Source of the DNA: Bacilli bacterium
Lineage (GTDB): Bacteria; Bacillota_I; Bacilli_A; RF39; UBA660
Direction of reading: 5' to 3'
DNA: 5,749 nucleotides
NCBI GenBank assembly: GCA_017411235.1
Contig: JAFPMR010000081.1
Span: 1-5,749, forward strand
The position numbers and the translations under genes were made by a program. Positions 1-4,962 of the stretch are shown here, in pieces (position 1 is the stretch's first letter; each line of letters begins with the position of its first letter). A model generated the notes under the pieces. The model saw nothing but the letters and a program-made list of their open reading frames with translations. It did not search any database and had not been told where the DNA came from.

Positions 1-93
1 AATATCATATACATTATCTACATAATCTTTAGATAACGCAAAGACAAAGAATGGTATAAAAAGAAGAATTAAAAATATTATCTTCTTTCTCAT
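1..93 (-). CDS. N-terminus of an exported or membrane protein (partial, runs off left edge)
   Basis: Only the first 31 residues are visible; the reading frame is open to the window edge. The start is ATG at 93-91, overlapping the TGA stop of the upstream thioredoxin-like gene as ATGA, with an AAAGGAG site about 11 nt upstream. The translation begins with basic residues (MRKK), followed by a hydrophobic stretch of about 16 residues rich in Ile, Leu and Phe, then Ala-Leu-Ser-Lys-Asp and a polar segment. This is the layout of a signal peptide or first membrane helix. Coupling to a CPSC thioredoxin-like protein suggests a role in thiol redox at the membrane or cell surface, for example a CcdA-like electron carrier or a second secreted thioredoxin. 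That is inference: nothing visible identifies the family. Another ATG at 100-98 is nearer the ribosome site but its frame closes after about 23 codons. Confidence 0.6.
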   Translation of the reverse strand, partial: MRKKIIFLILLFIPFFVFALSKDYVDNVYDI

Positions 94-344
94 AGAACAT
101 TATTCTCCTTTAAAAAACTAACAATCTCTTCATAAGTCTTCTCACCTATAAGACGATTCTCTCCATAAATAATAACTGGTAATTTATCACCTACGTTATA
201 TTCCATAACTTCTTCTTCATCGAAATCATAATCTAACATTTTAATTTCAATACTACTGTATTCTTCTTGTAACTTCTTTAAATTCTTTTTCAAAATCAAA
301 CAAGAAGGACACCATACAGCACTTACAACAATTATTTCTTTCAT
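90..344 (-). CDS. Small thioredoxin/glutaredoxin-like protein with CPSC motif
   Basis: This is an 84-residue protein of the thioredoxin fold, about the size of a glutaredoxin or minimal thioredoxin. The N-terminal beta strand (residues 2-9) leads into the redox motif C12-P-S-C15 preceded by Trp11. A helix follows, then a strand around residues 32-39, and a Leu-Pro-Val segment at 55-57 where thioredoxins carry their cis-proline. The expected role is reduction or exchange of disulfides using the two cysteines. There is no signal peptide, so it is probably cytoplasmic, perhaps passing electrons to a membrane partner. ATG 344 is chosen over the in-frame GTG at 356 because a GAGGTG ribosome site lies 4 nt upstream of it and would fall inside the longer form. 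Its stop overlaps the start of the next gene by ATGA, so the two are probably co-translated. The precise substrate is unknown. Confidence 0.8.
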   Translation of the reverse strand: MKEIIVVSAVWCPSCLILKKNLKKLQEEYSSIEIKMLDYDFDEEEVMEYNVGDKLPVIIYGENRLIGEKTYEEIVSFLKENNVL

Positions 345-348
345 AATG

Positions 349-354
349 CACCTC
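349..354 (-). promoter_or_regulatory. Ribosome binding site that sets the thioredoxin-like start
   Basis: GAGGTG on the minus strand lies 4 nt before ATG 344. It favours this start over the upstream in-frame GTG at 356, which would overlap the site. Confidence 0.6.
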
Positions 355-363
355 ACAAAAACT

Positions 364-369
364 ATTATA
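364..369 (-). promoter_or_regulatory. Putative -10 element for the thioredoxin-like gene
   Basis: TATAAT on the minus strand lies about 20 nt before ATG 344, in a 72-nt AT-only-like spacer between the acetyltransferase stop and this gene. A transcription start near 357 would leave a leader of roughly a dozen bases containing the GAGGTG site. No good -35 box is found at 16-18 nt spacing; the sequence there is a T-run. The base composition makes chance matches likely, and read-through from the acetyltransferase gene remains possible. Confidence 0.35.
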
Positions 370-428
370 TCTATATATAAATAATAAAAAATAACTTTTA
401 AGTTGAAATAACTAAACTATAGGTTGAA

Positions 429-926
429 TTAAATATCTTTAGAATAATATTCAACTTCTATCTCAGTTCCATCGGGATAAGTCTCAATACCTTCTTTTAC
501 TTTTGTAGTAAAACCAAACTTAGTATAAATAGCTTTATTCTTAACTTCAGAAGGTTCTACACCTAAAGTAACTCTTTTATATCCCCTTTTTTTTAAATCG
601 TTTATCATATATTTAAATAATCTACTAAAATAACCTTTTCCTTGATATTCATCTATTGTTCTAAAAGCAGTTAAATAAGCAGTTTCATCATCAACTAAAC
701 CTTCACCATTTTGAACAATATCAGGAGTAAGTGATGCCGTTGCTTCACAAATAATCTTATTATCTAAATATCCATAATATGGTATTTGAGCACCATACTT
801 CATGCACTTAATTGCTTTTTCTTTCCAGATAATCCAATTATCTTTATCATCGGCATGATCTATTTCATAATCCCATTTGATATTCATATCTTTTAAAGTT
901 GCTATCTTACAAATGTAATTATTCAT
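429..926 (-). CDS. GNAT-family N-acetyltransferase
   Basis: This 165-residue protein is predicted to transfer an acetyl group from acetyl-CoA to an amine; the substrate cannot be read from the sequence. The acetyl-CoA pyrophosphate loop, motif A, is visible as Q95-G-K-G-Y-F followed by a helix (SRLFKYMINDLKKRG, residues 101-115). Motif B follows as VEPSEVKNKAIYTKFGF around 123-139, with the usual Asn and Tyr. The preceding strand, YLTAFRTIDE (84-93), is typical of the family's central sheet. ATG 926 is chosen over ATG 938: a GGTGAT site lies just upstream of 926, and the predicted promoter at 943-948 would start transcription near 936, downstream of ATG 938. It appears to be its own transcription unit behind the operon terminator, so a functional link with the dlt-like genes is not implied. 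The length is normal for a single-domain GNAT. Confidence 0.85.
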   Translation of the reverse strand: MNNYICKIATLKDMNIKWDYEIDHADDKDNWIIWKEKAIKCMKYGAQIPYYGYLDNKIICEATASLTPDIVQNGEGLVDDETAYLTAFRTIDEYQGKGYFSRLFKYMINDLKKRGYKRVTLGVEPSEVKNKAIYTKFGFTTKVKEGIETYPDGTEIEVEYYSKDI

Positions 927-930
927 AATA

Positions 931-936
931 ATCACC
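931..936 (-). promoter_or_regulatory. Ribosome binding site that sets the GNAT start
   Basis: GGTGAT on the minus strand is 4 nt upstream of ATG 926. The alternative ATG 938 has only a T-run before it. Confidence 0.5.
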
Positions 937-942
937 ATAAAA

Positions 943-971
943 ATTATAACACAAAAAAAACAAGCTTTTAA
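943..971 (-). promoter_or_regulatory. Putative sigma-A type promoter of the GNAT gene
   Basis: A perfect TATAAT -10 lies at 948-943 on the minus strand. At 17 nt spacing upstream is TTAAAA (971-966), a 4 of 6 match to TTGACA. The -35 falls in the loop and stem of the terminator hairpin that ends the upstream operon, so terminator and promoter share bases. The predicted transcription start near 936 gives a leader of about 10 nt. The -10 is convincing, the -35 weak. Confidence 0.5.
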
Positions 972-981
972 TAGCTTGTTT
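953..981 (-). terminator. Rho-independent terminator of the dlt-like operon
   Basis: On the minus strand a 9-bp perfect stem (AAACAAGCT pairing with AGCTTGTTT, positions 981-973 and 966-958) encloses a 6-nt loop. The stem is followed by further T residues, giving a T-run down to 953. It begins 4 nt after the TAG stop of the SGNH gene (985), as expected for the end of the operon. The stem is AT-rich with only two G-C pairs, in line with the genome. On the opposite strand the hairpin is followed by only a short T stretch, and no gene converges on it from the left. Confidence 0.8.
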
Positions 982-984
982 ATT

Positions 985-1956
985 CTAATACTTAATTATG
1001 CTTTCATCAGCTACTATACTATTATAGAACTCTAATGAATCATTCCAACTAGCATAATCTGGATCATCTCTATGATCTACTAGATTATACTTTTCTCCTA
1101 AGTATTTACCCATATAATGAGATACTTTCTTAGCTCCATAGTAATTAACATGATCACCAACATCTTTTGTATCAGTAACCCAGTCGATATCAATCTCTGA
1201 AACTAGATTTGTATCAACATAATTAATTCCTAAATATTTAGCTAAATCTCGAATAGTATTGTATTTAGAATACCACCAGTTCTTAATTTGTGGAGCTGTA
1301 TAGAACATTAATTCAATATCATTCTTTTTACAAACATCATATATCTTTCTTATATAGTATTCATCATCTTTAGGAAGAGCTTCTCTTTTATCCTTCTTAA
1401 ACATATAAACTGGTTTAGATTCTTTATATGGTTGAGAATAACGAATAAAGTAATAACCTTTTAAATCATTTCTATTAGTATAATTAACATCTGCATAGAA
1501 ATCATTCCAGTTTAATGTCTTCCATCTATCATGATATTTAATAAATGGAATATGTCTTTCTAAGAAACTAATTATTTTTAAATCATTTTTTAACTTTCTA
1601 TAGAAAGTATTTGTTTCTAATACAACAACTTTAGGATGTTGAGTCTCTAAAGCCAATAATAGATAATTGTAAGATTGATAAATCTTTTGAGCATTAGAAC
1701 CCATAACATAACTTGTATAACCATACTCAGACCATATTTCCATTGGTGAAAAAGAAGTATAAGACTCACTATCACCAATAACTAATACATCAATAGTATT
1801 CTTAGGTTCACTTAAAATACCATTAGGTCTAAACTCAGGCATTCCTGCTTCTTTAGTATTATCTTTAGGAATAAATACTATAGATAATAAATTAATAATA
1901 ACCAATAGTATAAATATAAATAATACAGGTTTAATAATATTCTCAAATCGTTTCAT
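985..1956 (-). CDS. DltD-like membrane-anchored SGNH/GDSL protein
   Basis: This 323-residue protein probably acts outside the membrane as the last step of acyl transfer to an envelope polymer, the role DltD has in teichoic acid D-alanylation. A short basic N-terminus and one hydrophobic helix (about 10-29) anchor it, with the rest predicted extracellular. The SGNH nucleophile block is VLVIGDSES at 57-65, making Ser63 the likely nucleophile. Near the C-terminus, DVGDHVNYYGAKK (265-277) supplies the likely catalytic His269 with Asp265 or Asp268. It is shorter than typical DltD (about 400 residues), so it is called DltD-like rather than dltD. ATG 1956 is chosen because GGGGTG lies just upstream; the ATG at 1980 would add eight residues with no ribosome site. 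The start overlaps the end of the MBOAT gene by 14 nt. Last gene of the operon, followed by the terminator. Confidence 0.8.
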   Translation of the reverse strand: MKRFENIIKPVLFIFILLVIINLLSIVFIPKDNTKEAGMPEFRPNGILSEPKNTIDVLVIGDSESYTSFSPMEIWSEYGYTSYVMGSNAQKIYQSYNYLLLALETQHPKVVVLETNTFYRKLKNDLKIISFLERHIPFIKYHDRWKTLNWNDFYADVNYTNRNDLKGYYFIRYSQPYKESKPVYMFKKDKREALPKDDEYYIRKIYDVCKKNDIELMFYTAPQIKNWWYSKYNTIRDLAKYLGINYVDTNLVSEIDIDWVTDTKDVGDHVNYYGAKKVSHYMGKYLGEKYNLVDHRDDPDYASWNDSLEFYNSIVADESIIKY

Positions 1957-3547
1957 GGAGCACCCCACTAAAATTAGCATAAATCGGATCTATAGGAATA
2001 TAAGCTCCTCCATATGCACCAAATATTAATAAATATAGAACAACTGCATAGTAAATAATCCATCTAAGAACGATTGGTCTACTTGCAATCTTTTCTCTAA
2101 TATTAATACCCTTTTCTCTAATAATACTTACAACAAGAACAATTATTAATGTAACACCTACAATAATAAAGTCTCCAATAGTCATACCTAATTTAAATAA
2201 CTTAGTATGTTTAAAACTAAATGCTGTAAATATCTTACCAAACATCTTTAAACCTATTCCTAGAGTTTCTGCTCTAAAGAATAATTCACCAAAGACAACT
2301 AAGATAGCAGTTTTAACCATTTGAAAAAACTGATATGGCTTACATTGTCTATTAATATGTAATTTTTCACATAACTTAATAACATAAGGTTCAATAATAT
2401 TCTCAATCAGAATAATAACAAAATGATACATTCCAAAGAAAATAAATGACCAAGCAGCACCATGCCATAAACCATTACAACTCCATACACAGAATAATGC
2501 AACAGCACCTGCTAGTAATGGTCCAAAGTGATTGCCCAAATACTTTCTACCAAATGTCGTTAATTTACGCATTGGTTTAGAAAGTGATACTGGATAGAAA
2601 ATATAATCTTTAAACCATGTACCAAGTGTAATATGCCATCTATGCCAGAATTCATTAATAGATTTAGAGAAGAATGGTTGTTTAAAGTTCTCAGGCATTT
2701 GTACATCAAAGATTTCTGCTGAACCAATAACAACATCCATAGTTCCACTAAATTCCATATATAACTGAATTGTATAGAATATAGCTGCTACTAAGATTGT
2801 TCCACCATTATAATTCATATAATTAGTAAATACATCTTTAATTAAAACATTTAATCTATCTGCAATAACAATCTTCTTTAATAAACCCCAAAGAATTCTT
2901 TGTGATCCAAAAGTTAAATTATGATAAGTAATTGGTCTTCCTTCCCATAATCTTTCAGCTGTATCACTATATCTAACGATAGGTCCTTCCATAATTTGTG
3001 GAAAGAATGCCATCCATAATGCTAATCTACCTAAATTAGTATCTGCTTTAATCTTATCATTATAAATATCTGCCATATATGAAACAGCTTGTAATGAATA
3101 GAAAGATATACCAATAGGAATTAACATCTTTGGTATTTCAAACTGAACAGTTGAATTCCAAATTTTTAATAAACTATTTATATTTTCTAAAAAGAAAGGT
3201 GTGTATTTAAGATATACTAAACAACCAATATGAACTAATATTGCAAGTTTTAATACTCTTCTTTCCTTCTTCTTATACTTTTCTTTAACTTCTTTCTTAT
3301 TTTCCTTTTCAGTTTCCTTTAAAACTTCATCTCTCTCTTGTTTAATATTATTCATCCATAGACCAAAATGGTGAATAGAAAAAGTTGAAGCTATTAGATA
3401 AAGTAATAACTTATTACTAATCATCCAAAAAAAAGCATAGCTTAGGAAGATTAACATCTTAGGCTTATGCTTTTTAGGTGTAATCCCATACAAAAGTACT
3501 GCAATTGGCAATAATATCAAGAAGTATTCCGGACTACAATAGGACAT
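1943..3547 (-). CDS. MBOAT-family membrane O-acyltransferase, AlgI-like, in a dlt-like operon
   Basis: This 534-residue polytopic protein should accept an acyl group from the cytoplasmic carrier and hand it to the outer face of the membrane. The MBOAT core is clear: INEFWHRWHITLGTWF at 297-312, and WSCNGLWHGAAW at 355-366 with the catalytic His362. The N-terminal SPEYFLILLPI (5-15), PIGISFYSLQAVSYMADIY (144-162) and FFPQIMEGPIVRY (181-193) resemble AlgI-type acetyltransferases more than DltB as I recall it. A Lys/Glu-rich cytoplasmic-looking segment (67-98) separates early helices. The C-terminus, FGAYGGAYIPIDPIYANF (509-526), has an I-Y-x-x-F element like the acyl-accepting tail of DltX and some MBOAT proteins, making Tyr523 a candidate relay residue. 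The start has a perfect AGGAGG site at 3557-3562. The gene begins 1 nt after the carrier gene and overlaps the SGNH gene. Function by analogy with dltB; the acyl group is not known. Confidence 0.85.
   Translation of the reverse strand: MSYCSPEYFLILLPIAVLLYGITPKKHKPKMLIFLSYAFFWMISNKLLLYLIASTFSIHHFGLWMNNIKQERDEVLKETEKENKKEVKEKYKKKERRVLKLAILVHIGCLVYLKYTPFFLENINSLLKIWNSTVQFEIPKMLIPIGISFYSLQAVSYMADIYNDKIKADTNLGRLALWMAFFPQIMEGPIVRYSDTAERLWEGRPITYHNLTFGSQRILWGLLKKIVIADRLNVLIKDVFTNYMNYNGGTILVAAIFYTIQLYMEFSGTMDVVIGSAEIFDVQMPENFKQPFFSKSINEFWHRWHITLGTWFKDYIFYPVSLSKPMRKLTTFGRKYLGNHFGPLLAGAVALFCVWSCNGLWHGAAWSFIFFGMYHFVIILIENIIEPYVIKLCEKLHINRQCKPYQFFQMVKTAILVVFGELFFRAETLGIGLKMFGKIFTAFSFKHTKLFKLGMTIGDFIIVGVTLIIVLVVSIIREKGINIREKIASRPIVLRWIIYYAVVLYLLIFGAYGGAYIPIDPIYANFSGVLHETI
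1961..1966 (-). promoter_or_regulatory. Ribosome binding site inside the MBOAT gene for the SGNH gene
   Basis: GGGGTG on the minus strand lies within the last codons of the MBOAT gene, 4 nt before ATG 1956. It supports that start and suggests translational coupling between the two genes. Confidence 0.5.
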
Positions 3548-3548
3548 A

Positions 3549-3779
3549 CTATTCTTCCTCCTGTAGTTTTGTAATTAATTCATAAATTTTCTTTGCTGAA
3601 TTAAAATTACTAGGAATGATTTCAACTGTAGGAATAACTACATCAAATTCATCTTCTATTTCAGCTACTAGAGATAAAATAGTTAATGAATCTAAATGGT
3701 GATCATCAATTAATGTCTCACAAGTTTTGTAATCTACTTCTGGTTGAAGTTCTTCCAAAATCTCAATTAACTTTTCCAT
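3549..3779 (-). CDS. Acyl (aminoacyl) carrier protein, DltC-like
   Basis: This 76-residue acidic protein has the size of DltC and of acyl carrier proteins generally. The 4'-phosphopantetheine attachment site is visible as HLD-S31-L at the start of the second helix. The following helix and acidic region (LVAEIEDEFDVVIP, 37-50) are characteristic of carriers that dock to ligases and transferases. It should be loaded by the DltA-like ligase encoded two genes upstream and unloaded by the MBOAT encoded directly downstream. AAAGGAG precedes ATG 3779 at 7-8 nt spacing, and only 4 nt separate it from the decarboxylase stop. Its stop lies 1 nt before the MBOAT start. The symbol dltC is withheld because the decarboxylase in the operon makes it uncertain that D-alanine is the cargo. 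No phosphopantetheinyl transferase gene is present in the window. Confidence 0.88.
   Translation of the reverse strand: MEKLIEILEELQPEVDYKTCETLIDDHHLDSLTILSLVAEIEDEFDVVIPTVEIIPSNFNSAKKIYELITKLQEEE
3557..3562 (-). promoter_or_regulatory. Consensus Shine-Dalgarno site for the MBOAT gene
   Basis: A full AGGAGG on the minus strand lies within the last codons of the carrier gene, 9 nt before ATG 3547. It is the strongest ribosome site in the window. Confidence 0.65.
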
Positions 3780-3783
3780 TTAA

Positions 3784-4962
3784 TTACTCTCCTTTATAAT
3801 TTGGTGTATTTAATACATGAGTTGGTAAACTATCTCTTACCAAATCACATTTAATACCTTTTTTCATAATAACTTTAGGTAAATCTCTACTTAAGAATAA
3901 TGATATTCCTTCACTCATACAATAAGCACCAGTATTCTTAAATATAAATACATCTCCTATAGCTAAATCTGGAACATTCAAGTCCTTAACAATTATATCA
4001 TTAATTGTACATAAAGAGCCACATAAATTCCATTTTTCTTCCTTAGAGAAATCTCTTTCTGGAATTATATCAAAATGTGGATGCTTCATAGCCATCGTTT
4101 GACCATAATAAACGATGTGATTCATTCCACCATCTAAGATAGCAAAATTACCTACTTTATTAGTCTTTTTATCAACTACACTAGTTACATAAGATCCACA
4201 ACTAGAAGCGATACTTCTACCTATTTCTAATGTAATCTTATACTTAGAACTAATAGTTTTAATTATTTCATTAAATTCCTTAAAGAAATTAACTTCATCA
4301 AATTCATCACTTTGGAAATAGTAAACTGGAAAACCAGTTCCGAATTCAATTTCTTCTATTTTAATACCATGTTTATCTTCTAAGCCATCAACAAATTCTT
4401 TCAAGTATTCTACTTCTTTAGTTAATCTCTTAGTTGAATGCTTTTGTGTACCAGAAAAATACTCAATACCATTAATAGTAATATACTCATACTTTTCATG
4501 TTTAGCAATAATACTATCAACTTCTTCTTCATTCATTCCAAATTGATTACCACTAGTTAAACGAAGTAAAACATGAATATGTCTCTTTAATTTCTTAGAT
4601 AGTTTTTCTAATAATTCAAATTGTTCTACTGATTCAGCAGTATAAATACCCATATCTTCATGATTAGTCATCATTTCTTCGATTACTTCTGGAGTTTTAT
4701 AAACACCAGAAATAACTAATTTATTCATAGGTACATTTAATTTCTTACATACTTCATATTCTCCAGGAGAACATACTTCAAATCTATCTACATAAGGATT
4801 AGCTTCACCTATGATAAAAGTATTAGCTTTAACAGCATAACATAAATCTAAATTCTTATTTAAACTCTTACGTAAATATTTTAATCTATTCTGTAATTCA
4901 TCAATATCGAATAAATAAAATGGAGTCCCAAACTTCTTAACTAATTTACTATAATCAGTCAT
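3784..4962 (-). CDS. Fold-type III PLP-dependent decarboxylase (BtrK/LysA-like) in the dlt-like operon
   Basis: This 392-residue protein has the layout of the diaminopimelate/ornithine decarboxylase superfamily: an N-terminal alanine-racemase-type barrel and a C-terminal beta domain. The PLP lysine is Lys45 in CYAVKAN. FGTGF (207-211) is the phosphate-binding glycine loop, EIGRS (246-250) the usual E-P-G-R element, and GSLCTIND (315-322) holds the catalytic Cys318 from the second subunit. GAYCMSEG (345-352) supplies the PLP-contacting Tyr347. At the ring-stacking position, where LysA and ornithine decarboxylase have histidine, the segment reads EYFSGTQ (167-173) with Phe169. CTIND differs from the CESxD element of LysA. 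These features fit decarboxylases that work beside a carrier protein, such as BtrK of butirosin synthesis and the exosortase-associated group. It overlaps the ligase gene by 8 nt and sits 4 nt before the carrier gene. Substrate is unknown; a racemase is less likely because the decarboxylase cysteine motif is present. Confidence 0.85.
   Translation of the reverse strand: MTDYSKLVKKFGTPFYLFDIDELQNRLKYLRKSLNKNLDLCYAVKANTFIIGEANPYVDRFEVCSPGEYEVCKKLNVPMNKLVISGVYKTPEVIEEMMTNHEDMGIYTAESVEQFELLEKLSKKLKRHIHVLLRLTSGNQFGMNEEEVDSIIAKHEKYEYITINGIEYFSGTQKHSTKRLTKEVEYLKEFVDGLEDKHGIKIEEIEFGTGFPVYYFQSDEFDEVNFFKEFNEIIKTISSKYKITLEIGRSIASSCGSYVTSVVDKKTNKVGNFAILDGGMNHIVYYGQTMAMKHPHFDIIPERDFSKEEKWNLCGSLCTINDIIVKDLNVPDLAIGDVFIFKNTGAYCMSEGISLFLSRDLPKVIMKKGIKCDLVRDSLPTHVLNTPNYKGE

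Noticed and set aside
345..356. GTG start at 356 for the thioredoxin-like protein
   Set aside because: It would place the ribosome site inside the gene and add residues before the first beta strand; ATG 344 fits better.
387..404. Short inverted repeat (AACTT/AAGTT) followed by T residues after the GNAT gene, a possible terminator
   Set aside because: Only four to five A/T-rich pairs with a very small loop; too weak to call in such AT-rich sequence.
1957..1980. An eight-residue N-terminal extension of the SGNH protein containing LVGC, which looks like a lipobox
   Set aside because: The ribosome site GGGGTG supports the start at 1956, and no basic region precedes the cysteine in the longer form. 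The true membrane helix follows at residues 10-29, so a lipoprotein call is not supported.
2560..2748. A 62-codon open frame on the minus strand inside the MBOAT gene
   Set aside because: It lies wholly within well-conserved MBOAT coding sequence in another frame, has no family features and is a shadow.
3784..4962. Alanine racemase supplying D-alanine to the operon
   Set aside because: The barrel is shared with racemases, but the GSLC cysteine motif, EIGR and GAYxxS elements belong to the decarboxylase branch.
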